Positions 24,798-34,161 of a DNA stretch of 64,000 nucleotides are shown here, in pieces. A program made the position numbers and the translations under genes. The stretch is from NCBI GenBank assembly GCA_041689935.1, contig JBDNFI010000087.1:1-64000 (forward strand), in the 5' to 3' direction. Source of the stretch: CAXBDP01 sp041689935. GTDB lineage: Bacteria; Bacteroidota; Bacteroidia; Cytophagales; Cyclobacteriaceae. Within the stretch, counting starts at the first letter, position 1; every line of letters begins with the position of its first letter. The notes under the pieces were generated by a model. That model was not told the DNA's origin and made no database searches. It worked only from the letters and a program-made list of their open reading frames with translations.

Positions 24798-25751
24798 ATG
24801 AATAGAAAAATTGCCATAATAGACATGGGTACCAATACATTTCATCTAATGGTGGCTGCCATAGATGAATTTGGGTTTAAGATTCTACTGAAAGAAAAAG
24901 TAGCAGTGAGACTTGGGAAAGGTGGAATTAGCCACGGCATTATTACGGAAGACGCACAAGAAAGAGCCTTGCAAACCTTGAAGGCCTTCAAAAAAATAAT
25001 AGATAAAGAAGAAGTGTTCGCTACCCATGCTACAGGTACAAGTGCCATGCGAAATGCCAAAAACGGCCAAGAATTAGCTGATAAAATTCACGAGGAAACC
25101 TCGATTCAAGTAAGAATTATAAGTGGCACTGAAGAAGCCGAACTTATTTATTTTGGTGTAAAAAAAGCATTGAAAATTGGTGACTCCACCAATTTGGTCG
25201 TGGATATAGGTGGTGGAAGTGTAGAATTCATTATTTGCAATAATAATGCGGTTTTTTGGGTGGGCAGTTTTGAAATTGGTGCGCAGCGGATGTTGGATTT
25301 ATTTCATCAATCCGATCGAATAGAAAAAGAGGAAATTGAAAAGCTGAATGCCTACTTAGAAATAGAATTAGTAAATCTCTTTACTGCTTTGAAAAAATAT
25401 AAGCCAAAAATACTGATTGGTTGTTCAGGTACTTTTGATACGCTAAGTGATATTCATCGGTTGAAAAAGGGAATCTTGAAATATATCGATGAAACTGAGC
25501 TGCCTTTAGAAAAAACGAGTTTCGAGGAAATATATTTAGATATTATCAGCAAAACGCGAGAGGAACGTTTGGCTATGCCGGGCATGATAGAAATGCGGGT
25601 GGATATGATTGTTGTGGCCTGTTGCCTTATTCGATTTATCGTTAACAAAACAAGTATTAAAAAACTTCGAGCCTCGGGCTATGCGCTGAAAGAGGGAGTA
25701 CTGCTCCATACTATAAAGATGGAGCAGTCCAAAATCACCCACCGGCAATAG
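24798..25751 (+). CDS. Ppx/GppA-family phosphatase
   Basis: This 317-residue protein of the exopolyphosphatase/guanosine pentaphosphatase family has an ASKHA fold. It starts MNRKIAIIDMGTNTFHLMVA, the phosphate-1 loop. The phosphate-2 block is LVVDIGGGSVEFII near residue 133, and the connecting TGTSAMRNAKN is also typical. ATG 24798 is chosen over TTG 24771 because the family motif begins right there. It lacks the C-terminal HD domain of long Ppx proteins. Substrate could be polyphosphate or pppGpp. It is convergent with the DUF4139 gene, 1 bp apart. Confidence 0.9.
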   Translation: MNRKIAIIDMGTNTFHLMVAAIDEFGFKILLKEKVAVRLGKGGISHGIITEDAQERALQTLKAFKKIIDKEEVFATHATGTSAMRNAKNGQELADKIHEETSIQVRIISGTEEAELIYFGVKKALKIGDSTNLVVDIGGGSVEFIICNNNAVFWVGSFEIGAQRMLDLFHQSDRIEKEEIEKLNAYLEIELVNLFTALKKYKPKILIGCSGTFDTLSDIHRLKKGILKYIDETELPLEKTSFEEIYLDIISKTREERLAMPGMIEMRVDMIVVACCLIRFIVNKTSIKKLRASGYALKEGVLLHTIKMEQSKITHRQ

Positions 25752-25752
25752 G

Positions 25753-27312
25753 TTAATATCGCACCTTTTTACCTTTAGAATATTCTGCTGTGAAGCCAAA
25801 CTTGATTTCTTCCGTTTCCCCAGCATTTATTTTCACATTCCAGGTAAGTATCCCTGTTTCTTCATCCAGTTGTGCTCCACGGCCATTACGAAGGCTGATG
25901 ACCAATTCATCATTTCTACTAAGTGGTATTTGATCCTTCACCCGCACTTCAATTGGTTCGCTACGTGGGTTGTAAATAGAGATAACGAAATCTTGTATAT
26001 CGGTTCGTTTAGCTCCTAAGAATCCTCTACCAGTGTTGTCTAATACTTGTTTTCGTTCAACCACAATTCTCTCATCAGCACCTAAAGACACGAGCATTTC
26101 ATCTTCAATCATATTAGCATTCACATAGGTTCTGTTGCTAAGATGATTTTGGAGATAAATATTAGCTTGAGCAGATAGGGTAAATACCTTCCGCCAATCA
26201 GTCAATTCAGCGACTAAGAATGCCTTCGGATTAAATTTAGGTGCTATTTGATAGCGATACGTAGCTTTCTCATTAGTTTCGGTAAGCACCGTTTCGAAGG
26301 GAGCAACGGATGTAGGTATATAATAATCACCTGTAAGTGTATAACTTAATGCTGTGGCAGATTCTCCAGCCTCTACCATATATTGTGGCTCCATATTATA
26401 ATCTGCCGTTTCATTTTGCTCCATTCCTTTTGCTCTACTTTGTAAGGTTCTCACCATCACCCGATCATCTACAAAATCCAAAATCCATGGATACAACTCA
26501 GGCAAAGTATTCCAGCTATTTGGGTTGGCAGTGGTCAGCACCATTTTAATACCATCCCAGTCTTCACCGGTAGTTTGGTGGATATTTGCTTTGAGCGTAA
26601 TACTTAAATCTTCGCCATAGCCTTTGGAGTAAATATCATAACGTGGCTCCCATCTCGCTTTATTTGTTTGATAGGAAAGTTCAAATCCAAAATTTCCACG
26701 AAGGCTTGAATTAATGATTAATGTGAGTTCTCCATTGTTTTTGACCTTAGAAGGAAAAAGCTGAGCTTGCTGCTTATAAAGCACCGCTAATTCACGATTT
26801 AATTCGGTGATTTTGATGTCAATGGCAGTAATTTCGGCATAAATGACTGTCAGCCGTTGGGACAGAAGCTTAGCTGCTTCAGAAATCGCATTCAGGGTTG
26901 TCGCTTGCTTGGCATAGGCATCCGCAAGGAATTGTTCCTCCCGCTTCAATACCAACTTACTATTTTCTAGCGAAGAAACCTCTACGCCAATCATATCTAT
27001 TCTTTCTTTAAATTCCCTTTCTTTAGCGCTAAGCTTTGCTTCTGCTAAATAATTTCGATTAAAGGTTTGGCTTATTATTCTAAAGTCTGCATCCTGTATA
27101 TTAAAGGTAAACTGTGACACATCTAAGTCAGCCGGTAAGCTGCCAATTCGAATGCTTTGATTGCCTGGCGTTAAGGTCAATACACCGGAACGGTTGATTT
27201 GAGCAGCATTTGGAAATACAACCACATCACTCACTTTGGAGGGAAGGGTTTGCTGAGCCATTGATTGAGCACCAAGGCAAAGTAAAATTAGTAGGGATTG
27301 GAATATACGCAT
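25753..27312 (-). CDS. DUF4139/MuiA-like exported protein
   Basis: This 519-residue protein has a signal peptide (residues 1-19, ending QSMAQ). An N-terminal DUF4140-like domain (VVVFPNAAQINRSG) is followed by a coiled coil at about residues 85-185, and a DUF4139 beta-rich domain from about 200 to the end. The C-terminal part (VKDQIPLSRNDELVI, ILTWNVKINAGETEEIKF) is characteristic of the family called mucoidy inhibitor A. The molecular function is unknown. It is a single gene, convergent with the Ppx gene. Confidence 0.88.
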   Translation of the reverse strand: MRIFQSLLILLCLGAQSMAQQTLPSKVSDVVVFPNAAQINRSGVLTLTPGNQSIRIGSLPADLDVSQFTFNIQDADFRIISQTFNRNYLAEAKLSAKEREFKERIDMIGVEVSSLENSKLVLKREEQFLADAYAKQATTLNAISEAAKLLSQRLTVIYAEITAIDIKITELNRELAVLYKQQAQLFPSKVKNNGELTLIINSSLRGNFGFELSYQTNKARWEPRYDIYSKGYGEDLSITLKANIHQTTGEDWDGIKMVLTTANPNSWNTLPELYPWILDFVDDRVMVRTLQSRAKGMEQNETADYNMEPQYMVEAGESATALSYTLTGDYYIPTSVAPFETVLTETNEKATYRYQIAPKFNPKAFLVAELTDWRKVFTLSAQANIYLQNHLSNRTYVNANMIEDEMLVSLGADERIVVERKQVLDNTGRGFLGAKRTDIQDFVISIYNPRSEPIEVRVKDQIPLSRNDELVISLRNGRGAQLDEETGILTWNVKINAGETEEIKFGFTAEYSKGKKVRY

Positions 27313-27464
27313 AGCTAATATTTTAATAGTAGATAAATTTCCTTAAAAAGGGATAAATGATTTTTTAAACGATGCTATTAGATTTTACTAGATGAATACG
27401 AATAGAATCTACTAACAAACAAAATCAATTCAGCTATTACAATACTCATTCCAAAAAAGCTTTT

Positions 27465-27472
27465 TAATTTTG
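27465..27472 (+). promoter_or_regulatory. Putative -7 box of the Ldh-family gene
   Basis: TAATTTTG matches TAnnTTTG 14 bp before the start codon at 27487. No TTG occurs 19 bp upstream, so support is partial. Confidence 0.4.
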
Positions 27473-27486
27473 GGTAAAAATTATCA

Positions 27487-28557
27487 ATGATAGATTTTAA
27501 GGATTTATTAGAATTCACTAAAAGTGTATTCTTAAAAATAGGTTGTTCAGAAAAGGATGCTCAACTCGCATCGGAAGTATTGATTGCGGCAGACTTGCGA
27601 GGAATAGACTCTCACGGGGTAGCGCGCTTATCGGGCTATGTAAGACTATCGGAACGCGGGAGGGTAAATGCTACACCGAACATTAGGATTGTGCATGAAA
27701 CGCCTTCTACTGCCGTTGTTGACGCCGACGGGGCACTAGGCTTGGTATCTGCTCCTTTTGCAATGAAAGTAGCTATTGAAAAAGCTGAAAAAGTAGGCAC
27801 AGGATGGGTTTCCATAAAAAACTCCAATCATTTCGGCATAGCTGGATACCATGCCATGATGGCCTTGGAGAAAGATATGATTGGAATGGCCATGACGAAT
27901 GCCAGTCCTCTAGTAGCACCGACTCATTCTACAGAGAGAATGCTAGGCACTAATCCAATTGCTGTGGCTATTCCTGCCAAAAACCAACCTCCCTTTGTGG
28001 CAGATTTCGCCACTACTACAGCTGCAAATGGTAAATTAGAAATATTACAACGCAAGGCTGAATTAGCACCAGTAGGTTGGATACAAGATAAAACTGGAGG
28101 CTCGTCCATCAATCCAAATGAGCTGAAAAGTGGCGGTGCTTTACTTCCACTAGGCTCAGATAGAGAACATGGGAGCCATAAGGGCTACTGTTTAGGCTCA
28201 ATTGTAGATATTTTTTCGGCAGTATTATCAGGAGCAAATTATGGACCTTGGGTTCCACCATTTGTCGCATTTCTTGAACCTCCTACTGATCCTGTTGGCC
28301 AAGGGATTGGTCATTTTGTTGGTGCTATGCGAATAGATGCCTTCAGGCCGGCAGATGAGTTCAAAGCCCACATGGATAATTGGATAAGTCGATTTAGGAA
28401 TGCCACACCAATCGAAGGAAAGGAAGTGTTGATTCCAGGTGACCCAGAAAGGATTATGGAAGCTATTAGGATGAAGGAAGGAATTCCTCTATTGGAGGCC
28501 GTAAAAAAGGACTTGAAAGAAATGGCAGAAAAACTGGATGTTCACTACCATTGGTGA
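27487..28557 (+). CDS. Ldh_2-family NAD(P)-dependent oxidoreductase
   Basis: This 356-residue enzyme belongs to the malate/L-lactate dehydrogenase (type 2, YbiC/YlbC/ComC-like) family, which reduces 2-oxo acids to 2-hydroxy acids with NAD(P)H. Signatures are DLRGIDSHGVARLSGY near residue 35 (catalytic His in DSHG), NSNHFGIAGYHAM near residue 115, GTNPIAVAIPA, and GSHKGYCLGSIVDI near residue 230. Substrate (malate, lactate, ureidoglycolate or other) cannot be told. The gene is single and convergent with the outer-membrane protein gene. Confidence 0.9.
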   Translation: MIDFKDLLEFTKSVFLKIGCSEKDAQLASEVLIAADLRGIDSHGVARLSGYVRLSERGRVNATPNIRIVHETPSTAVVDADGALGLVSAPFAMKVAIEKAEKVGTGWVSIKNSNHFGIAGYHAMMALEKDMIGMAMTNASPLVAPTHSTERMLGTNPIAVAIPAKNQPPFVADFATTTAANGKLEILQRKAELAPVGWIQDKTGGSSINPNELKSGGALLPLGSDREHGSHKGYCLGSIVDIFSAVLSGANYGPWVPPFVAFLEPPTDPVGQGIGHFVGAMRIDAFRPADEFKAHMDNWISRFRNATPIEGKEVLIPGDPERIMEAIRMKEGIPLLEAVKKDLKEMAEKLDVHYHW

Positions 28558-28559
28558 AA

Positions 28560-29105
28560 TCAGAATATAATACCTGCTCTGAACACCAATGGACTTCCAT
28601 AAGGCGACCGGATATTATCATGGGCCAGGTTGTAGAGAACCGTCATATTAATCCCGCCACGTGGGCCAATTGCGTTGAATATTCCGCCACCGATCAAAAG
28701 TCCCGGCACCCATTCTCTGCGAACCACCACATTGAAATTGTCATCGAATTGTGGGTATTCTACACTCATACTTTCGTATTCGCCATGAGCGAAAAAGCTG
28801 CCCATGATATTATGACGCATAAAAGCCCTCCCGCCATACACATTTGAACTTTCATCAAAGCGGTTGAATCTCAAATACTGATAGGTGACCCCCAATCCGG
28901 CAGAAAATTCAGGAGTAATCATATAACCAGCCAGAGGTGATACATCTACAAATGTGATATTACCAAAACCTAAGCCTAAATTTCCGCCAGCATATATCCG
29001 CTCTGCGGTACTTAACGCTCGCAAATCGTCTGTTTGGATTTGAGCAAAAGTAATTTGACAAGAAAAGACAATAAATGCGGTCAAAAATAATTTAGAAATA
29101 TTCAT
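28560..29105 (-). CDS. Outer-membrane beta-barrel-like protein
   Basis: This 181-residue exported protein has a signal peptide (about residues 1-21, ending ITFAQ) and alternating strands typical of a small eight-stranded barrel (YAGGNLGLGFGNITFV, FSAGLGVTYQYLRF). It ends in GSPLVFRAGIIF, with a terminal Phe as in many outer-membrane proteins. No specific family is recognised. It is the last gene of the carA-eno-ftsB unit, 12 bp after ftsB. Confidence 0.72.
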   Translation of the reverse strand: MNISKLFLTAFIVFSCQITFAQIQTDDLRALSTAERIYAGGNLGLGFGNITFVDVSPLAGYMITPEFSAGLGVTYQYLRFNRFDESSNVYGGRAFMRHNIMGSFFAHGEYESMSVEYPQFDDNFNVVVRREWVPGLLIGGGIFNAIGPRGGINMTVLYNLAHDNIRSPYGSPLVFRAGIIF

Positions 29106-29117
29106 AGACTTGATGAC

Positions 29118-29447
29118 TTAATCTTCTTCAATTACGAAGATATCCTCTGTAGGTTTCTTCATAAAATATTTTTCTCTGGCAAATTTTTCAAGAAGTACAG
29201 GGTCATTAAACAAAGCTTCCCTTTCTAGCTTCACTTGCTCTATCTGTATGGAATAATGCTCCTTTTCCTTTTCAAGACTAATTAATTTAGCTTTGAGTTT
29301 GATTTGAGAGGTTAAATCGTTTCCATCTATAAAGGCTATCCAAACAAGAAAGCATAGACTTGCTAAGAAATAAAAGTTCTTAAATATGGATGGTAGTTTT
29401 TTCAATTTTCCAATTATTGATGAAAAGATAAAAAAATTTCCGGTCAA
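29118..29447 (-). CDS. FtsB/DivIC-family septum formation protein
   Basis: This 109-residue bitopic membrane protein has an N-terminal cytoplasmic tail and a single helix at about residues 25-41 (FYFLASLCFLVWIAFI). A periplasmic coiled coil follows (LKAKLISLEKEKEHYSIQIE), then the family motif LLEKFAREKYFMKKPTEDIF. In E. coli FtsB joins FtsL and FtsQ to activate septal peptidoglycan synthesis. It follows eno after 18 bp, an arrangement also found in other phyla. Confidence 0.9.
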   Translation of the reverse strand: MTGNFFIFSSIIGKLKKLPSIFKNFYFLASLCFLVWIAFIDGNDLTSQIKLKAKLISLEKEKEHYSIQIEQVKLEREALFNDPVLLEKFAREKYFMKKPTEDIFVIEED

Positions 29448-29465
29448 AAACCGAAATCTCTCATA

Positions 29466-30746
29466 TTACCTGAAGTTTTTGCCTGGAAAATAGGCAGTTT
29501 CGCCCAATTCTTCTTCAATCCGGAGTAATTGATTGTATTTAGCCATCCTATCTGATCTTGATGCTGAGCCAGTTTTAATTTGGCCGGTATTCAATGCAAC
29601 CGCTAAATCTGCGATAGTAGAATCTTCTGTTTCGCCAGATCTATGCGACATCACCGAGGTATAGGAATTTTGTTTTGCTAAATTTACAGCTGCAATTGTT
29701 TCGGTCAATGTACCAATTTGATTCACCTTAATTAGGATAGAGTTTCCAACTCCACTATCAATTCCTTGCTGGAGTCTTTTCACATTGGTTACAAACAAAT
29801 CATCTCCAACTAATTGGACTTTCGTACCGATAGTATCGGTATGCATTTTCCAACCTGCCCAATCATCTTCGGCCATGCCATCTTCAATGGAAATAATTGG
29901 ATATTTATCAACCCATTCTTTCCAGTAATTAGCCATTTCGCTTGGTGTAAGTTTGTCGCCAGTAGATTTTTTGAAATGGTAAACATTATTTGTCGCATCA
30001 TAAAACTCAGAACTTGCCGCATCCATCGCTATAAAGACGTCCTCGCCTGGTCTATATCCTGCTTTTTCGATAGCAGATAACACCACCTCAATGGCCTCGG
30101 TATTGGAAGCAATATTTGGAGCGAACCCTCCTTCATCTCCTACATTTGTGGAAAGTCCTTTTGCTTTTAATACACTTTTCAAATGATGGAAAATCTCTGT
30201 ACCCATTCTTAAAGATTCAGAAAAGGATGGTGCATTTACTGGCATTACCATAAATTCTTGAAAATCTATGGAATTATCAGCGTGACTTCCGCCATTCAAA
30301 ATATTCATCATTGGCACTGGAAGAGTGTTTGCACTTACGCCACCTACATATTTATACAAAGGCAATCCTAAAGACTGAGCTGCTGCCCGAGAAGTTGCTA
30401 AAGAAACGGCTAGAATGGCATTGGCTCCGAGCTTAGACTTATTGGTGGTTCCATCTAACTCAATCATTATTTTATCAATCAAATTTTGGTCGCAAACTGA
30501 AAAGCCAATTAATTCTTCAGCTATTAAGCTATTCACATTTTCAATGGCTTTTAAAACGCCTTTGCCTAAAAAGCGAGATGAATCTCCATCTCGAAGCTCT
30601 ACTGCCTCGTGTATTCCTGTGGAAGCTCCCGAAGGCACAGCAGCTCTGCCAGCAAAACCATCAGCAGTAATTACATCAACTTCAATAGTAGGATTGCCTC
30701 TACTATCCAAAATTTGGCGGGCGTGGATTGATTCTATAAGACTCAT
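29466..30746 (-). CDS. eno: Enolase
   Basis: This 426-residue glycolytic enzyme interconverts 2-phosphoglycerate and PEP. Signatures are ARQILDSRGNPTIEVD near the start, AVPSGASTGIHEAVELRDGD (substrate loop), SIEDGMAEDDWAGW and LVGDDLFVTN (Mg ligands). The active-site Lys lies in ILIKVNQIGTLTE, and SVMSHRSGETED follows. Length equals the usual bacterial enzyme. It lies 10 bp downstream of carA and 18 bp upstream of ftsB. Confidence 0.98.
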   Translation of the reverse strand: MSLIESIHARQILDSRGNPTIEVDVITADGFAGRAAVPSGASTGIHEAVELRDGDSSRFLGKGVLKAIENVNSLIAEELIGFSVCDQNLIDKIMIELDGTTNKSKLGANAILAVSLATSRAAAQSLGLPLYKYVGGVSANTLPVPMMNILNGGSHADNSIDFQEFMVMPVNAPSFSESLRMGTEIFHHLKSVLKAKGLSTNVGDEGGFAPNIASNTEAIEVVLSAIEKAGYRPGEDVFIAMDAASSEFYDATNNVYHFKKSTGDKLTPSEMANYWKEWVDKYPIISIEDGMAEDDWAGWKMHTDTIGTKVQLVGDDLFVTNVKRLQQGIDSGVGNSILIKVNQIGTLTETIAAVNLAKQNSYTSVMSHRSGETEDSTIADLAVALNTGQIKTGSASRSDRMAKYNQLLRIEEELGETAYFPGKNFR

Positions 30747-30756
30747 TATAAGATTT

Positions 30757-31869
30757 TTACTTTTTCAATAATTCAATAAACTCATCAAAAAGATAACGAG
30801 AGTCATGAGGTCCGGGTGAACTTTCAGGATGATATTGGACGGAAAACGCTTTTTTATTTTTGACTTTAATCCCAGCCACAGTATTATCATTTAAGTGGGT
30901 ATGCGTCAACTCCACACTATCTGAATTGAGAACATCATCGATATTTACCACAAAACCATGATTTTGAGAGGTGATTTCTCCTAAATTAGATCCATGATTA
31001 ATGACTGGATGATTTAAGCCTCTGTGTCCATGGTGCATTTTGAAGGTTCCACAACCACATGCTAACGCGAGGATTTGATGTCCCAAACAAATTCCAAATA
31101 CGGGCCTATCAGCTGCAAGGATTTCTTTAACAGTAGCCACAGCATAAGACATCACGGCAGGATCACCTGGGCCATTCGATAGAAAATATCCGTTGGGCAT
31201 CCATTTCTCAATTTCTGAGAAAGAAGTCTTCGCAGGAAAAACTTTTACAAAGCAATCCCTAGCCACAAAGTTTCGAAGAATATTAGTTTTGATACCAAAA
31301 TCCAAGGCAGCTATTCTGAAAGTTGCGTTTGGATCTCCGACTTCATACGCCTCTTTGGTGGAAACTATTGAGGATAATTCCAATCCGTCCATTGAAGGCA
31401 CTTTCTTTAATTGGGTCATTAAAGCTTCAGCCGTAATTATTTCGGTAGAAATAATAGCATTCATTGCTCCTTTGCTACGGATATGCCTTACCAATTTCCG
31501 AGTATCAATATCAGAAATACCAACAACGTGATTCCTTTCAAAATAGGCTTGTAGACTTTCATCGGCTTGCTTCCGACTATACGTTATGGAAAAATCACTT
31601 ATAACTACACCCGCTATCATTGGGCTAGCAGCTTCCTGCTCATCATCAACTACTCCATAATTCCCTATATGAGAAGTGGTATTGACTACTATTTGTCCAA
31701 AATAAGAAGGATCAGTGTAAATTTCTTGGTACCCGGTCATTCCAGTGTTAAAGCAAATTTCACCTCCAGTAGTACCTTCTTTACCTATACTTTTACCTTC
31801 AAAGAAACTTCCGTCTTCTAAAAGTAAATATGCAGGTTTTCTGTTGATTGATTGAAGTGGGTAGGACAT
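30757..31869 (-). CDS. carA: Carbamoyl-phosphate synthase small subunit
   Basis: This 370-residue glutaminase subunit supplies ammonia to CarB for arginine and pyrimidine synthesis. The N-terminal CPSase domain begins ALLLEDGSFFEGK-like (YLLLEDGSFFEGKSIG). The class I glutamine amidotransferase domain has FLSNGPGDPAVM, the catalytic Cys in FGICLGHQILALACG, and the His and Glu in VQYHPESSPGPHD. carB is not in the window. It heads the carA-eno-ftsB-OMP unit, with a TATTTTTG element upstream. Confidence 0.97.
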   Translation of the reverse strand: MSYPLQSINRKPAYLLLEDGSFFEGKSIGKEGTTGGEICFNTGMTGYQEIYTDPSYFGQIVVNTTSHIGNYGVVDDEQEAASPMIAGVVISDFSITYSRKQADESLQAYFERNHVVGISDIDTRKLVRHIRSKGAMNAIISTEIITAEALMTQLKKVPSMDGLELSSIVSTKEAYEVGDPNATFRIAALDFGIKTNILRNFVARDCFVKVFPAKTSFSEIEKWMPNGYFLSNGPGDPAVMSYAVATVKEILAADRPVFGICLGHQILALACGCGTFKMHHGHRGLNHPVINHGSNLGEITSQNHGFVVNIDDVLNSDSVELTHTHLNDNTVAGIKVKNKKAFSVQYHPESSPGPHDSRYLFDEFIELLKK

Positions 31870-31889
31870 ACGCTATTCTAATTTTGACT

Positions 31890-31897
31890 CAAAAATA
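31890..31897 (-). promoter_or_regulatory. Putative -7 box of carA
   Basis: The minus strand reads TATTTTTG, matching TAnnTTTG, about 20 bp upstream of the carA start and just beyond the ribosomal-operon terminator. A run of T rather than TTG occupies the -33 region. Confidence 0.4.
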
Positions 31898-31914
31898 TGA
31901 GTAAGAGTTTAAAT

Positions 31915-31954
31915 AAAAAAAAAGGACTGATTTAAAAACCAGTCCTTTTTTTTT
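31915..31954 (-). terminator. Terminator of the S10-spc-alpha ribosomal operon
   Basis: A perfect 15-bp stem (31915-31929 with 31940-31954) has a GGACTG/CAGTCC core flanked by nine A on one side and nine T on the other, with a 10-nt loop. The symmetry makes it active in both directions. It lies 17 bp after the rplQ stop and separates the ribosomal operon from carA. Confidence 0.93.
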
Positions 31955-31971
31955 ATATGATAAAGAAAGCA

Positions 31972-32496
31972 TTACTCTTTGCTCTCTCCTTCTGTATCAG
32001 TTTCTTCAGCAGAAGTACTAGGATCTACGTCAGATTTTGCTTCTACTTTTTCAGACTTAGCAACGGCAGCACTAGACTTACCACCTCTTCTACTACGACG
32101 AGTTTTGCTTTTAGCTGCTGATTCTGCCAACATTGCCTCATTGTAATCTACAAGTTCAATTATAGCCATTTCAGCATTGTCACCTAGCCTAGAACCCGTT
32201 TTTAGGATACGAGTGTATCCACCTGGTCTGCTTCCGATCTTCCCAGCAACTTCATCAAAAAGAACAGTTACTGAATCTTTATTTTGAAGGTATGAAAATA
32301 CTACTCTACGAGAGTTTGTTGTATTATCTTTTGCTTTAGTGATGAGAGGCTCAACATATTTTCTAAGCTCCTTTGCTTTGGCTAGAGTAGTCGAGATTCT
32401 TTTGCTTATAATGAGAGAGGTCGCCATATTGGACAGCATAGCTTGTCTGTGTGCAGTCTTTCTCCCTAAATGATTAAATTTCTTACCGTGTCTCAT
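31972..32496 (-). CDS. rplQ: Ribosomal protein L17
   Basis: This 174-residue large-subunit protein begins MRHGKKFNHLGRKTAHRQAM, the L17 signature. Residues 1-120 match the universal fold near the exit tunnel. The tail from about 125 onward (RRSRRGGKSSAAVAKSEKVE and a Ser/Asp/Glu-rich end) is an extra low-complexity extension; E. coli L17 has 127 residues. It is the last gene of the operon, 6 bp after rpoA. Confidence 0.97.
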   Translation of the reverse strand: MRHGKKFNHLGRKTAHRQAMLSNMATSLIISKRISTTLAKAKELRKYVEPLITKAKDNTTNSRRVVFSYLQNKDSVTVLFDEVAGKIGSRPGGYTRILKTGSRLGDNAEMAIIELVDYNEAMLAESAAKSKTRRSRRGGKSSAAVAKSEKVEAKSDVDPSTSAEETDTEGESKE

Positions 32497-32502
32497 GGTA
32501 TT

Positions 32503-33495
32503 TTAGTCTTCCTCAAGTTTGTACTTAGTCATATCCATTCCAAAGTTTAGGTTCTTTTCAGCAACTAGCTGCTCTAACTCTGCAAGGGACTTCTTACCGA
32601 AATTTCTAAATTTCATCATATCTGATATTTCAAGACGAACTAAATCGCCAAGAGATTTAACCTCCGCTGCTTTGAGGCAGTTATAGGCTCTCACAGATAA
32701 GTCAAGGTCGCTTAGAGAAGTCTTCAATAGCTTTCTCATGTGCAATAATTCTTCGTCAACAACATCAGGCTCACCTGATGGTTCTTTTTCTATTGTAATA
32801 TCTTGGTCGGTAAATAACCTAAAGTGATGAATCAAAATATCAGCAGCGCCTTTCAAAGCATCCTCTGGGTGGATAGATCCATCAGTATCAACTTCAATGA
32901 TTAATTTTTCGTAATCAGTCTTCTGCTCAACCCTTGTATTTTCAACGCTATATTTCACATTTTTTATGGGTGTGAAAATAGCATCAATTGGAATATATCC
33001 AAAGAGTTGTTCGGCTGGTTTGTTTTCATCAGCAGGAACATAACCACGACCTTTCTCAACATTCAATTCTATCTCGAATGAAGAATTTTCATCTAGGTTG
33101 CAGATAACTGCATCAGGATTTAGAATTTCAAAGGAATTAGTAAAGTTAGCAATATCACCCGCAGTAAGAACACTCTGATCTTTTACTTGAACACGAATCT
33201 TGTTATCAACTAAAGCATCATCAACCTTTTTGAACCTTACCGTCTTGAGGTTAAGGATAATTTCGGTTACGTCTTCAACAACTCCTTCTATTGTAGAAAA
33301 TTCATGAAGCACACCAGGAATAGAAATTCCAGTAATAGCATATCCCTCTAAAGAAGAAAGGAGAATCCTCCTAAGTGCGTTACCTATGGTAGTTCCATAA
33401 CCTTTTTCGAGTGGTTTGAATGTGAAAAGGCCTTTGGTATCATCGGCTTTTTCCATTACAACCTTCTCTGGCATTTGAAAAGCAAGAATAGACAT
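32503..33495 (-). CDS. rpoA: RNA polymerase alpha subunit
   Basis: This 330-residue subunit has an N-terminal dimerisation domain (TTIGNALRRILLSSLEGYAI) that nucleates polymerase assembly. The C-terminal domain after about residue 250 (AYNCLKAAEVKSLGDLVRLE, FGKKSLAELEQL) binds UP-element DNA and activators. It is cotranscribed between rpsD and rplQ, the conserved alpha-operon order. Confidence 0.98.
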   Translation of the reverse strand: MSILAFQMPEKVVMEKADDTKGLFTFKPLEKGYGTTIGNALRRILLSSLEGYAITGISIPGVLHEFSTIEGVVEDVTEIILNLKTVRFKKVDDALVDNKIRVQVKDQSVLTAGDIANFTNSFEILNPDAVICNLDENSSFEIELNVEKGRGYVPADENKPAEQLFGYIPIDAIFTPIKNVKYSVENTRVEQKTDYEKLIIEVDTDGSIHPEDALKGAADILIHHFRLFTDQDITIEKEPSGEPDVVDEELLHMRKLLKTSLSDLDLSVRAYNCLKAAEVKSLGDLVRLEISDMMKFRNFGKKSLAELEQLVAEKNLNFGMDMTKYKLEED

Positions 33496-33526
33496 GTGTC
33501 AGTGTTTTAAAAATTCAAAAGAATTA

Positions 33527-34132
33527 TTACTTGGAGTAAAGCTCGACAATTAGCTGCTCCTTAATGTTTTCAGGGATATCATCCCTTGTTGGCTTTGTAA
33601 TAAATTTACCAGCCATCTCTTTTCCATCCCATTCCAACCAAGAGTATTTCTTTCCACCTCTACCGGCTAAGCTAGCAGATATGGCTTCGAGTGATTTTGA
33701 TTTTTCACGAACGCCAACCACATCACCCTCTTTCAAAGTATATGAAGGAATATTAACAAGCTCACCGTTTACAGTAATATGCTTGTGAGAGACCAATTGT
33801 CTTGCAGCTCTTCTTGTTGGAGCAATTCCTAAGCGAAAAACAGTATTATCTAGACGAGCTTCAAGAAGCTGTAACAAAGTAGTACCTGTAATACCCGACT
33901 TGCGTGATGCTTTATCAAATAAGTTAGCAAATTGTCTTTCTAAAACACCATAGATGTATTTAGCTTTTTGCTTTTCCATTAATTGCACAGCAAATTCAGA
34001 TTGCTTTCTTCTACGACCTTTACCATGCTGTCCAGGTGGATAGCTTTTCTTCTGAAGAGCTTTGCTCGGACCAAGAATTGCCTCGCCAAATCTTCTTGAT
34101 ATTTTTGCCTTGGGGCCTCTATATCTAGCCAT
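33527..34132 (-). CDS. rpsD: Ribosomal protein S4
   Basis: This 201-residue small-subunit assembly protein has the S4 RNA-binding domain in RLDNTVFRLGIAPTRRAARQ near residue 92. The N-terminus (MARYRGPKAKISRRFGEAIL) lacks the cysteine cluster of zinc-binding S4 forms. In other bacteria S4 represses its own operon by mRNA binding; no such site was identified here. Confidence 0.98.
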   Translation of the reverse strand: MARYRGPKAKISRRFGEAILGPSKALQKKSYPPGQHGKGRRRKQSEFAVQLMEKQKAKYIYGVLERQFANLFDKASRKSGITGTTLLQLLEARLDNTVFRLGIAPTRRAARQLVSHKHITVNGELVNIPSYTLKEGDVVGVREKSKSLEAISASLAGRGGKKYSWLEWDGKEMAGKFITKPTRDDIPENIKEQLIVELYSK

Positions 34133-34161
34133 TATATTATCTTTTTATTCTTAACAGTGAA